Positions 17,116 to 31,413 of a DNA stretch of 64,000 nucleotides are shown here, one piece after another. A program made the translations under genes and the position numbers. Below the pieces are notes generated by a model. That model ran no database searches. It saw only the letters and a program-made list of their open reading frames with translations, and was not told where the DNA came from. Numbering within the stretch: position 1 is the stretch's first letter; each line of letters opens with the position of its first letter. Origin of the DNA: JAJDTQ01 sp965204235 (GTDB taxonomy: Bacteria > Desulfobacterota > Binatia > UBA9968 > JAJDTQ01); the NCBI GenBank assembly GCA_965204235.1, contig OZ241979.1, positions 3,658,001 to 3,722,000 on the forward strand. The letters run 5' to 3'.

Positions 17116-20100
17116 GTTTCCGGGGCGTTGTTGCCCCGGCCTCATTGAAGGGCGGGTCCCTGCCGTCCCCGCGGCGGGGAACCCCGGAAGGTTTCCGGGG
17201 CGTTGTTGCCCCGGCCTCATTGAAGGCTCGAATTCGCTACTACGGCGCAGGTGGAAGCAGGGTGTTTCCGGGGCGTTGTTGCCCCGGCCTCATTGAAGGC
17301 TGCTCCTGGCGGGCTCGTCCAACGCCCTTGCAGCGGGTTTCCGGGGCGTTGTTGCCCCGGCCTCATTGAAGGGCCTGGGTCGACCCGGAGGACGGGATGG
17401 CCCGGAACGGTTTCCGGGGCGTTGTTGCCCCGGCCTCATTGAAGGATCCGCCGTACGGTCCGCGGCGAGAGCTCCCGGCCCCGTTTCCGGGGCGTTGTTG
17501 CCCCGGCCTCATTGAAGGGCGGGCGGAAAGGGACGGTAATGGGATACAGACTAAAGTTTCCGGGGCGTTGTTGCCCCGGCCTCATTGAAGGTGATTTGTA
17601 CGAAGAAACAAATATCAAATACAGATTGTTTCCGGGGCGTTGTTGCCCCGGCCTCATTGAAGGTCTCTCATATCAGCTTCATGCTTCTGTTGATCTCTAA
17701 GTTTCCGGGGCGTTGTTGCCCCGGCCTCATTGAAGGGATAATTTAGGTACTCCACTACTAAATTGGTATTGGGTTTCCGGGGCGTTGTTGCCCCGGCCTC
17801 ATTGAAGGAAGCTGAAGTTCTGGCATATATACACTCCTGATGCAGGTTTCCGGGGCGTTGTTGCCCCGGCCTCATTGAAGGCGGAAGTCGCTGGCCTCCG
17901 TCGTGCAGCAGATCGGGCGTTTCCGGGGCGTTGTTGCCCCGGCCTCATTGAAGGGCTGCGATGCCCGGTCTGGCGCTCCGCTGCTCGATCGTTTCCGGGG
18001 CGTTGTTGCCCCGGCCTCATTGAAGGATGGCCCGGAGCGTGCGAGGCGCAACCCGGGTGGTGTTGTTTCCGGGGCGTTGTTGCCCCGGCCTCATTGAAGG
18101 GCGGCTGTGGTGGGAGAGCAGATGCCCCTCCCGCTGGGTTTCCGGGGCGTTGTTGCCCCGGCCTCATTGAAGGTATAGGGAACACGTGCTGTAAGTGCTG
18201 TACGTGCTGGTTTCCGGGGCGTTGTTGCCCCGGCCTCATTGAAGGTGCGCCAGTTTTCGCAGAGCGCGTGCAATCGCCTTGTTGTTTCCGGGGCGTTGTT
18301 GCCCCGGCCTCATTGAAGGTGCGCCTGCAGGCAGAGCAGAGCCGAGAGCAGCCGCTCGTTTCCGGGGCGTTGTTGCCCCGGCCTCATTGAAGGTGTCGAT
18401 GGCAACGGTTCCGGTTCCATCCGGCGCCCGGTTTCCGGGGCGTTGTTGCCCCGGCCTCATTGAAGGTTCGGATCGCAGACTCGAACGGTGAGCGGTAAGC
18501 CCCGGTTTCCGGGGCGTTGTTGCCCCGGCCTCATTGAAGGCCCGGGGGACGTATTCGGCGATGGTAGAGCGGGGGGAGGTTTCCGGGGCGTTGTTGCCCC
18601 GGCCTCATTGAAGGTCTGTCAGATGGTGCGGCAGTCGGCAGGCCGGGTATGTTTCCGGGGCGTTGTTGCCCCGGCCTCATTGAAGGGACGTCAGTTTTCG
18701 ACTCGTCAAAGCTGCTGACAGGGTTTCCGGGGCGTTGTTGCCCCGGCCTCATTGAAGGAAAGAGATTGGGCGGGTGGCCAAGCGGGTAGTAAAAGTTTCC
18801 GGGGCGTTGTTGCCCCGGCCTCATTGAAGGACCCCTACCAGTACCGGTTCCGTCTGCGGCCCGTCCGGGTTTCCGGGGCGTTGTTGCCCCGGCCTCATTG
18901 AAGGGGCCTCGAGGATGAAGGCCGTCGCCAGGGCGAAGCCTGGTTTCCGGGGCGTTGTTGCCCCGGCCTCATTGAAGGAAGCTTTTGCAGCTTTGCCAAT
19001 ACATTACTAGCTTGTTTCCGGGGCGTTGTTGCCCCGGCCTCATTGAAGGGCCAACCTCGGGGACATAGCCGCGGCCAGCGGCCGGAGTTTCCGGGGCGTT
19101 GTTGCCCCGGCCTCATTGAAGGACGCGGATCATCGCCGTACTCCCTGCCCTGGTAGGGTTTCCGGGGCGTTGTTGCCCCGGCCTCATTGAAGGGGAGAGA
19201 TGTCGCTAGGCGCCGTCCCGGGCCGGGAGAGTTTCCGGGGCGTTGTTGCCCCGGCCTCATTGAAGGGGGCCGTCCGGTCCGGGGCCGCGCTTCCGGCGCC
19301 CGGGTTTCCGGGGCGTTGTTGCCCCGGCCTCATTGAAGGCCGCCAGGTCGAAGCCAGGGACGCCAGGCCATCCGGGTTTCCGGGGCGTTGTTGCCCCGGC
19401 CTCATTGAAGGCATTTGATTCGCCCGGCTGGTGCGGCCCATGGCCACGTCGTTTCCGGGGCGTTGTTGCCCCGGCCTCATTGAAGGAGGTACGCGACCAG
19501 GGCCTCGGGGCGGGGCTCGCGGAGTTTCCGGGGCGTTGTTGCCCCGGCCTCATTGAAGGCGGCATGCCGTCGGCGGTCCAGAGCTTGGGGTCGTCGTTTC
19601 CGGGGCGTTGTTGCCCCGGCCTCATTGAAGGCTGTAGGCTTCGTGTATGAAGTTCGGGAGTGTTCTGGTTTCCGGGGCGTTGTTGCCCCGGCCTCATTGA
19701 AGGGAATTGTCGGATGTGGGCCTTTGCTCGCTCTATCCGGTTTCCGGGGCGTTGTTGCCCCGGCCTCATTGAAGGCGGAGTAGCCTTGTTTCCGGGCGGT
19801 ATTTCTACCGCCCGTTTCCGGGGCGTTGTTGCCCCGGCCTCATTGAAGGTCCCGGTCCGTCTCGATCCGCCCCTCGACGATCGAGGTTTCCGGGGCGTTG
19901 TTGCCCCGGCCTCATTGAAGGACCGATTCCCTTGGCGATAAGCATTTGTTGCCAATTGTTTCCGGGGCGTTGTTGCCCCGGCCTCATTGAAGGCGGCCCG
20001 CTATAGGACGCGGCAATCGATATAGGCGTAGTTTCCGGGGCGTTGTTGCCCCGGCCTCATTGAAGGGGGAGAAGCCACAGGAGATTGGTTAGAGAATGCT

Positions 20101-22193
20101 TCCCGTTTCCGGGGCGTTGTTGCCCCGGCCTCATTGAAGGCGCACCAGATCCCAGATAGCCTGATGCTTCGCAGAGCCGTTTCCGGGGCGTTGTTGCCCC
20201 GGCCTCATTGAAGGCAGTAGGTGTTTGAGACGTCTGCAACGGGGTCCTGTGCCTGTTTCCGGGGCGTTGTTGCCCCGGCCTCATTGAAGGTCTCGCAGGG
20301 GCTGTAAGACCGGAGGCGCCAGGAACCGGTTTCCGGGGCGTTGTTGCCCCGGCCTCATTGAAGGGTCCAGGACCGGACGTCCCCGCTCGACGAATAGGGC
20401 GGTTTCCGGGGCGTTGTTGCCCCGGCCTCATTGAAGGGCGCCCGTGGCGGAGCTGTTGTGCACCGCCACCCCCGGTTTCCGGGGCGTTGTTGCCCCGGCC
20501 TCATTGAAGGTCCTGCGTCGTGGACGCGGCCGTCCACGCACACGACGAGTTTCCGGGGCGTTGTTGCCCCGGCCTCATTGAAGGTGCTCGGTGAGTGCGG
20601 CCCGGACGTACCGGCCCACCCGGTTTCCGGGGCGTTGTTGCCCCGGCCTCATTGAAGGAGCACGGCACGCCAGAGGTCCCTGTCTTCTCTGAGGAAACCC
20701 GTTTCCGGGGCGTTGTTGCCCCGGCCTCATTGAAGGGCATCGAGGCCAGGATCTGGCCCTACGTGGCAGGCGCGTTTCCGGGGCGTTGTTGCCCCGGCCT
20801 CATTGAAGGCGCGGGCTACCTCTGGCGGGACGCGGTGGCCTGAGTGTTTCCGGGGCGTTGTTGCCCCGGCCTCATTGAAGGATAAGGATCCGGCCGTGGT
20901 CCTCGTCCACCTCGAATTTGTTTCCGGGGCGTTGTTGCCCCGGCCTCATTGAAGGTGGCGCGCGACGAAGGCGTCGAGGCGCGCCAGCCGCTCGTTTCCG
21001 GGGCGTTGTTGCCCCGGCCTCATTGAAGGAGTTCCGCCTCCACGCCGTCGAGCTTCTGCTCGGTGGTTTCCGGGGCGTTGTTGCCCCGGCCTCATTGAAG
21101 GCAGCCGTTCGGCGGGAAATGCGTGTCCCACCAGGGAGTTTCCGGGGCGTTGTTGCCCCGGCCTCATTGAAGGGCCGGCCTCCTCCTGCAGCGTCTGTAG
21201 AGAGGCGGCCGCGTTTCCGGGGCGTTGTTGCCCCGGCCTCATTGAAGGTCCACCGCCCCCTGCGCCGCGGCCCGGTGCCGCCCCTGTTTCCGGGGCGTTG
21301 TTGCCCCGGCCTCATTGAAGGTCGCGCAGGACCGCACAGCGGCTGTGGCGGATCATGCCGGTTTCCGGGGCGTTGTTGCCCCGGCCTCATTGAAGGCGGG
21401 CCTACGACCTGAACCAGGAGGTCGAGCCGTCACAGTTTCCGGGGCGTTGTTGCCCCGGCCTCATTGAAGGACATCGCGCCGCGTATCCCCGATACATGGC
21501 TACATGTGGTTTCCGGGGCGTTGTTGCCCCGGCCTCATTGAAGGCGAGGCGGCGTCGCAGCTCCTCGCTGCCGCCCTGGGTTTCCGGGGCGTTGTTGCCC
21601 CGGCCTCATTGAAGGCCGGGGTCCTGTAGTACCTGGAGGCCCCCGAACGTTGTTTCCGGGGCGTTGTTGCCCCGGCCTCATTGAAGGCGACGCCAAGGCG
21701 CGTCCAATGACCGCCATACCCGAGGTTTCCGGGGCGTTGTTGCCCCGGCCTCATTGAAGGTCCCAGATGGACATCAGGCCGTTCAGGGCTGCGGCGGTTT
21801 CCGGGGCGTTGTTGCCCCGGCCTCATTGAAGGCTGTTCTACAGCAAGGGCCAATCGTGGACGTGGAACGTTTCCGGGGCGTTGTTGCCCCGGCCTCATTG
21901 AAGGCACGCCTTGCTCCCGCAGCCAGTCGCAGATCTGCTGGGTTTCCGGGGCGTTGTTGCCCCGGCCTCATTGAAGGCGTGCCCACGCTCTGGTCGATGT
22001 AGGTGCGCGCCCGGTTTCCGGGGCGTTGTTGCCCCGGCCTCATTGAAGGCATGCGCTCGCGCATCGCCTCGTGGCGCTGACCGTAGGTTTCCGGGGCGTT
22101 GTTGCCCCGGCCTCATTGAAGGGATCGATACCAGGTCGCCTACCAGGAACCGTCCGTGTTTCCGGGGCGTTGTTGCCCCGGCCTCATTGAAGG

Positions 22194-22376
22194 GTCACCT
22201 CATCCACGATCACCGTAACGCCTGTCCAGAGTTTCCGGGGCGTTGTTGCCCCGGCCTCATTGAAGGGTCACCTCATCCACGATCACCGTAACGCCTGTCC
22301 AGAGTTTCCGGGGCGTTGTTGCCCCGGCCTCATTGAAGGGTCACCTCATCCACGATCACCGTAACGCCTGTCCAGA
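22194..22376 (+). repeat. Tandem triplication of one spacer-repeat unit
   Basis: The 37-bp spacers at 22194-22230, 22267-22303 and 22340-22376 are identical (each starts GTCACCTCATCCACG and ends CGCCTGTCCAGA) and are separated by perfect repeats. This is most simply a slippage or unequal-crossover expansion of one 73-bp unit. Confidence 0.95.
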
Positions 22377-25300
22377 GTTTCCGGGGCGTTGTTGCCCCGG
22401 CCTCATTGAAGGTACCGGACCCGCAAACGGGCCGACTTCCGTCTCGAAGTTTCCGGGGCGTTGTTGCCCCGGCCTCATTGAAGGACGCTGGCGTCGATCT
22501 CCTTGGGGCGGTTGTACCCGCGGGTTTCCGGGGCGTTGTTGCCCCGGCCTCATTGAAGGTCGAAGCCGGTGATCTCCAGGAAGAGCCCGTTGAATGTTTC
22601 CGGGGCGTTGTTGCCCCGGCCTCATTGAAGGGTTGCCGGCCGGGATTGATTGTTCGTCAAACCTACCGTTTCCGGGGCGTTGTTGCCCCGGCCTCATTGA
22701 AGGCACGAACTCCATGGCCAAGACGCCGATGGTCCTCAAGTTTCCGGGGCGTTGTTGCCCCGGCCTCATTGAAGGAGCCGCCAGGATAGCCCATCGCCGC
22801 TCCGCGTCAATGGTTTCCGGGGCGTTGTTGCCCCGGCCTCATTGAAGGTTGACGGATCCAACGCCTGCCACGTTTGGCTTGTTGGGGATGTTTCCGGGGC
22901 GTTGTTGCCCCGGCCTCATTGAAGGTCCGCCACGTACCAGTTGCCGCTTGAGTCCACGGCGAAGTTTCCGGGGCGTTGTTGCCCCGGCCTCATTGAAGGG
23001 CCGACCCCGACCTCGGTTGCCAGGTAGAACGTCCGGGTTTCCGGGGCGTTGTTGCCCCGGCCTCATTGAAGGACAGGCTGCAAGCGGCTCGCCTTCACCA
23101 TCGCCTGTTGTTTCCGGGGCGTTGTTGCCCCGGCCTCATTGAAGGCAGTTGGGCATCATTCCCTCCGATCAACCCGCGAGCCAGTTTCCGGGGCGTTGTT
23201 GCCCCGGCCTCATTGAAGGGCGTCCCGTCCCTCATAATAGGGCGCCCCTAGGGCGCCAGTTTCCGGGGCGTTGTTGCCCCGGCCTCATTGAAGGCAGGGC
23301 GGCGCCGACCAGCTTGCGCTGAATCGCCACCGTTTCCGGGGCGTTGTTGCCCCGGCCTCATTGAAGGGGACGGACCCCATCTATCGCTTCGCCCGACTCC
23401 GGTCAGTTTCCGGGGCGTTGTTGCCCCGGCCTCATTGAAGGGTGAAGAAGGACGACTCGGCTGCCGCCAGCAAGGTGGAGTTTCCGGGGCGTTGTTGCCC
23501 CGGCCTCATTGAAGGGGCGCGATTCATCCGTGAGCGCGTTCGAGGCGCGCGGGTTTCCGGGGCGTTGTTGCCCCGGCCTCATTGAAGGCTGCCATGTATC
23601 GGACTTGGCCTCTGTCGAGGACTCGGGTTTCCGGGGCGTTGTTGCCCCGGCCTCATTGAAGGCGAGACGCTGTGCGGATACTCGAACTACACCCATCCGG
23701 TTTCCGGGGCGTTGTTGCCCCGGCCTCATTGAAGGAAGTGACCCCGGGAGATGATCGGATCATGCTTGATGTTTCCGGGGCGTTGTTGCCCCGGCCTCAT
23801 TGAAGGCGGGGGGAAGTCCAAGAGGACATGAACAGGTGGTGGGGTGGTTTCCGGGGCGTTGTTGCCCCGGCCTCATTGAAGGGCTTGCATCCACACGGAC
23901 AGTAGCCATACCGACACTGTTTCCGGGGCGTTGTTGCCCCGGCCTCATTGAAGGCGGACGGGGCTCGCGCGTCACTGTGCTCGACGACCCACTGGTTTCC
24001 GGGGCGTTGTTGCCCCGGCCTCATTGAAGGTGGGTCAACCAGGTGGTTACCAGGTGGTTGTCACGTTGTTTCCGGGGCGTTGTTGCCCCGGCCTCATTGA
24101 AGGCACGCCCGGATCTGCTTGCTGTTCGATACCGCCCGGTTTCCGGGGCGTTGTTGCCCCGGCCTCATTGAAGGGGCCACTCTCGCGCCCGGCGCGGGTT
24201 CTATCCTGGCGGCGTTTCCGGGGCGTTGTTGCCCCGGCCTCATTGAAGGACGAGGACGGCCAGGAACTGCGCATTCGGGCCGTGCTGTTTCCGGGGCGTT
24301 GTTGCCCCGGCCTCATTGAAGGCGCATGGTCTCCCTGTCGCGTCATGGGCCATGCGCACGGTTTCCGGGGCGTTGTTGCCCCGGCCTCATTGAAGGCCGG
24401 CGGGTGCGCAGCAACTGTCCCTCTCGGACAGCAGGGTTTCCGGGGCGTTGTTGCCCCGGCCTCATTGAAGGCGCTGTCTCGGCTGTCGCACGTGGATCGC
24501 CGAGTTCGTTTCCGGGGCGTTGTTGCCCCGGCCTCATTGAAGGGATGAAGACCCATGCCTTCCCGTCGCCCCGGAACCTGTTTCCGGGGCGTTGTTGCCC
24601 CGGCCTCATTGAAGGAAGGCGGAGTTCAACATCGCGGCGGATTACTCGGACGAGGTTTCCGGGGCGTTGTTGCCCCGGCCTCATTGAAGGATACAAACGG
24701 CATCGAAGGTCTATGGGCTATGACCAAGTTTCCGGGGCGTTGTTGCCCCGGCCTCATTGAAGGCGTTTTTGACCCCCGGATGGCCGCTGATCTACGAGAG
24801 TTTCCGGGGCGTTGTTGCCCCGGCCTCATTGAAGGGAGTCGGGGTCGCTCGGGGTGGTGTGGGAGGAGCAGTTTCCGGGGCGTTGTTGCCCCGGCCTCAT
24901 TGAAGGGAGTGCCGCGGCCCTCTGCTCCAGCTCCGCGGTGTCCGGTTTCCGGGGCGTTGTTGCCCCGGCCTCATTGAAGGCGAGGTGAAGGACCCCATGT
25001 GCCTGGCGGGTGAGGAGGACGTTTCCGGGGCGTTGTTGCCCCGGCCTCATTGAAGGGAGGGGGTCCGCCCCCGCTGCTCCTGGACTCCTGGAGTTTCCGG
25101 GGCGTTGTTGCCCCGGCCTCATTGAAGGGTCCGCTAAAAAACAGGAAGGGGACAGAGCATGACGAGTTTCCGGGGCGTTGTTGCCCCGGCCTCATTGAAG
25201 GCAGGCTTTCCCTGGCGAGGATGCTTCCGAGCGAGGGTGTTTCCGGGGCGTTGTTGCCCCGGCCTCATTGAAGGGACTGTCAGACGCTGCCACTTCTGCC

Positions 25301-25821
25301 TGCCGATCGTCGTTTCCGGGGCGTTGTTGCCCCGGCCTCATTGAAGGGTCCCTCTGCAGATAGGACGAGTGATCGGCCTGCAAAGTTTCCGGGGCGTTGT
25401 TGCCCCGGCCTCATTGAAGGACCAGTCAATCACTGGGACACGCACAGATGTACGCTGTTTCCGGGGCGTTGTTGCCCCGGCCTCATTGAAGGGAGGAAGG
25501 AATCGTCCCGAAGATCCGCGAACGCCCACAGTTTCCGGGGCGTTGTTGCCCCGGCCTCATTGAAGGTGTCGAATGGGGTAGCTACTGTGAGTCATGCGAA
25601 CTAGTTTCCGGGGCGTTGTTGCCCCGGCCTCATTGAAGGGTCAGCCGAAGGCAATTGCCGAACTGAAAACCAAGGTTTCCGGGGCGTTGTTGCCCCGGCC
25701 TCATTGAAGGGTCACAGGGACCTCCAACAACTTCGGGCTGTACGCGGGTTTCCGGGGCGTTGTTGCCCCGGCCTCATTGAAGGTCCGAGAACGACCAGTA
25801 CTACGGGAGACAGGTGACCTA

Positions 25822-25947
25822 GTACCCTGTAACAGTGAATTCATTAGTGGGGATAGGAAGCAAAAAGTGCCCTATCGCCAATTACTGCTGTTTACTGTAC
25901 ATGGTGCTATATCAAGTCTCGGTGGTAAAGTCACTGTTACAGGGTAC
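25822..25947. mobile_element. 126-bp MITE-like inverted-repeat element inside the CRISPR array
   Basis: The interval between repeats 119 and 120 is 166 bp instead of about 37. It contains perfect 18-bp inverted repeats, AGTACCCTGTAACAGTGA at 25821-25838 and TCACTGTTACAGGGTACT at 25931-25948, inside the slightly larger inverted pair that begins CTAG. Removing the element with one copy of the flanking TA (or CTAG) restores a normal 38-bp spacer directly abutting the next repeat. The about 90-bp interior is AT-rich compared with the array and encodes nothing. TA target duplication would suit an IS630/Tc1-mariner-type transposase acting in trans; the family assignment is inference. Confidence 0.88.
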
Positions 25948-28171
25948 TAGTTTCCGGGGCGTTGTTGCCCCGGCCTCATTGAAGGGGAGAGTAGTGCGCG
26001 TCAGTCAACTGTGTGCGCTGCCGTTTCCGGGGCGTTGTTGCCCCGGCCTCATTGAAGGGGCCATCCCGGTATCCTCCCCTTGAGCATCTGGGCAGTTTCC
26101 GGGGCGTTGTTGCCCCGGCCTCATTGAAGGGGTGATGGTTTTTGCTTCCTATGCTTGTGCTCCCTCCCGTTTCCGGGGCGTTGTTGCCCCGGCCTCATTG
26201 AAGGCGCGCCAGGGATCGACTGGCCCGCCGGAGTTCCTTGGTTTCCGGGGCGTTGTTGCCCCGGCCTCATTGAAGGCCTCTGCTGGACCGCGAGGTGACG
26301 GTGGAGTCGGACCGTTTCCGGGGCGTTGTTGCCCCGGCCTCATTGAAGGCTTGCAACCTCTCTGGTACAGGATGCCACCGGCGCAAGTTTCCGGGGCGTT
26401 GTTGCCCCGGCCTCATTGAAGGGCCGAGCTTTGCGCCACCCCTCCGGCTGCGTGCAGGTTTCCGGGGCGTTGTTGCCCCGGCCTCATTGAAGGCTGTTGC
26501 GGCGAGCCGTCAAGCTGGCGCGGGCCGCGGTTTCCGGGGCGTTGTTGCCCCGGCCTCATTGAAGGCCGGAGCAATCGGGCTTCGGCAGCCGGGGGTCATC
26601 CCGTTTCCGGGGCGTTGTTGCCCCGGCCTCATTGAAGGCTCGTGCGTGTCCACGGCCAGATTGAAGGGTCGTGCGGTTTCCGGGGCGTTGTTGCCCCGGC
26701 CTCATTGAAGGACGACGGGGCTGGTGCGCCAGGCGCGGTCCGTCCACGGTTTCCGGGGCGTTGTTGCCCCGGCCTCATTGAAGGCGCGCAGATCGTGTAG
26801 CAAGTGTCGATCAAGGAAAGGGTTTCCGGGGCGTTGTTGCCCCGGCCTCATTGAAGGTGGGCCACGTTGCTCATACTGCGACATCTTTGCAGAGTTTCCG
26901 GGGCGTTGTTGCCCCGGCCTCATTGAAGGGCGCCGTAGCGCTTGAATTCGACCGGCCACCAGCACGTTTCCGGGGCGTTGTTGCCCCGGCCTCATTGAAG
27001 GATCGCATCCTGGATCTGGCGAATGACTACCCTGCCGGTTTCCGGGGCGTTGTTGCCCCGGCCTCATTGAAGGCGGGTCGGCGAACATCGCCGCAACCTC
27101 CTTGGCCAGCGGTTTCCGGGGCGTTGTTGCCCCGGCCTCATTGAAGGGGCCTCCGGCTTGCCGCACGGAACGCACGTCGGCCCGGTTTCCGGGGCGTTGT
27201 TGCCCCGGCCTCATTGAAGGCATTCCAGAGGTCCATGAGGGCCTGGAGCGACGGCCAGGGTTTCCGGGGCGTTGTTGCCCCGGCCTCATTGAAGGGTCTC
27301 GTGGCCGTTCTCCAGTCGATTCACTCGCTGGGTTTCCGGGGCGTTGTTGCCCCGGCCTCATTGAAGGGGCCCTTATTCGGTTAGCGGCTTGCCCCAAGGC
27401 TTCCGTTTCCGGGGCGTTGTTGCCCCGGCCTCATTGAAGGCCCTCGAGGATGGCTTCCAGGTCACGGTGCTTGCTTGTTTCCGGGGCGTTGTTGCCCCGG
27501 CCTCATTGAAGGCTGACGGGCCATCTCCACCCGGCGCGGGCATACCAGTGTTTCCGGGGCGTTGTTGCCCCGGCCTCATTGAAGGGTTGGAAGCACGCCG
27601 GAATCCAGGGACTTCAGGGCGGTTTCCGGGGCGTTGTTGCCCCGGCCTCATTGAAGGGTCGATGACCAGCAACGCCCCCCGCCCTTCGAGTGCGGCGTTT
27701 CCGGGGCGTTGTTGCCCCGGCCTCATTGAAGGGGATGGGGCGGGTAGGGTAGGTAGAGGGAGGGGAGCTAGTTTCCGGGGCGTTGTTGCCCCGGCCTCAT
27801 TGAAGGTGGACCGGCCGGCCTACCGGAGGTCAACGCTCAACCCGTTTCCGGGGCGTTGTTGCCCCGGCCTCATTGAAGGACCGATCCGCCCGCGGGAATG
27901 GTTTCCTGGACGGTGCGTTTCCGGGGCGTTGTTGCCCCGGCCTCATTGAAGGTGCACTATGCAGAGTGCATGATGACCGGAGCGGAGCAGTTTCCGGGGC
28001 GTTGTTGCCCCGGCCTCATTGAAGGACGAAGAAAGGAAGACAATGCAATACGAAGAGACGGGGTTTCCGGGGCGTTGTTGCCCCGGCCTCATTGAAGGCA
28101 CACGACGCTGAGCGGCAACAGCCAATGGAGCGATTGTTTCCGGGGCGTTGTTGCCCCGGCCTCATTGAAGC

Positions 28172-28249
28172 GTGCCCTTGGCCGAAGTCTTCGCCCAACC
28201 CGCGATACGAGGTTTCCGGGACCTGGATTCCCGCTTTCGCGGGAATGAC
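28172..28249 (+). repeat. Array-distal remnant and REP-type palindrome
   Basis: After the last full repeat come 40 bp of spacer-like sequence. Then GTTTCCGGG at 28212-28220 is the first 9 bases of a further repeat, at the expected distance. The repeat is broken off there and followed by the palindrome ATTCCCGCTTTCGCGGGAAT at 28227-28246. Copies of the same palindrome occur at 51.7-51.9 kb. Confidence 0.7.
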
Positions 28250-28474
28250 GGGGCAGGCGTCTGCGGAGCAATGACGGCGTGCTCCCTTTCCCTCCTGCCT
28301 TACCCACACAAAAGCCGGAAGAGCCGCTTTCCCCCATTTCTCCCTCGGATTCGTCGTTTTCCAGAACGGAAGGAGATCCCCCTGAACCCTGGCGCTGATC
28401 CCCGGCAATCGAGTCTCCTCGAAGCACCCGCCAAAGGCCCCGCTGAACGAACCCTCGTCTGAAGCGTCCGAGGG

Positions 28475-28529
28475 TTGACAGTCACAACATGTTGTGGGTA
28501 TCTTCAGGGTTCTGCACCATATAGGGCCG
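28475..28529 (+). promoter_or_regulatory. nrdJ promoter with candidate NrdR box pair
   Basis: A sigma70-like promoter TTGACA (28475-28480), 18 bp, TATCTT (28499-28504) lies 63 bp before nrdJ. The spacer holds the 14-bp perfect palindrome CACAACATGTTGTG (28483-28496). As the 16-mer TCACAACATGTTGTGG it matches the NrdR-box consensus ACACWATATATWGTGT at 12 of 16 positions. A second, weaker site GCACCATATAGGGCCG (28514-28529, 9 of 16, good left half) starts exactly 32 bp later, the usual NrdR-box spacing. The rest of the 28250-28474 gap shows no gene. Confidence 0.65.
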
Positions 28530-28566
28530 ACATTGTATCGACTCGATTCCACGAGAGGGAGGAACC

Positions 28567-31305
<2,739 letters not shown>

Positions 31306-31390
31306 GCGCGTCTTCCCTCCCGACCCGCGAGCGCCGTCGCACCCTCCCGGAGCCGTACCGACTCTTGCCACACTGGAAACGGAGGGGCTG

Positions 31391-31408
31391 CCTGTACGAT
31401 CGTACAGG
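31391..31408. promoter_or_regulatory. 18-bp perfect palindrome before pgpA
   Basis: CCTGTACGATCGTACAGG is a perfect palindrome that ends 5 bp before the pgpA ATG at 31414. It is too short in stem and lacks a T-run for a terminator. It looks like a dimeric repressor site that would also cover the ribosome-binding region. The regulator is not identifiable here. Confidence 0.4.
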
Positions 31409-31413
31409 GTGGG

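Larger units (their letters stand above)
17116..28171 (+). CRISPR. Type I-G CRISPR array, about 150 repeats
   Basis: I count 150 copies of one 36-bp repeat that starts GTTTCCGGGGCG, continues TTGTTGCCCCGG and ends CCTCATTGAAGG. CCGGGGC and GCCCCGG form a 7-bp stem around the loop GTTGTT, leaving an ATTGAAGG-type 5' handle after processing. Repeats are identical by eye except the last one (28136-28171), whose final base is C. Spacers are mostly 36-40 bp. Exceptions are a 166-bp interval at 25784-25949, explained by an inserted element, and three identical spacers at 22194-22376. The conserved repeats create many spurious open frames on both strands, which are not genes. Confidence 0.99.

Noticed and set aside
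26640..26676. Degenerate repeat inside a spacer (ATTGAAGGG)
   Set aside because: Only 8-9 bases match the repeat end at a position not in phase with the array; the spacer length is normal, so chance is sufficient.
17116..28171. Dozens of open reading frames with repeated FRGVVAPASLK, FPGRCCPGLIEG, MRPGQQRPGN or FNEAGATTPRK segments
   Set aside because: These are translations of the 36-bp CRISPR repeat in different frames, with spacers as variable parts. They have no start signals and occur on both strands.
28250..28474. A gene or cobalamin riboswitch before nrdJ
   Set aside because: No conserved aptamer boxes and no coding pattern. The sequence includes a shared CACACAAAAGCCGGAAG motif of the dispersed families.
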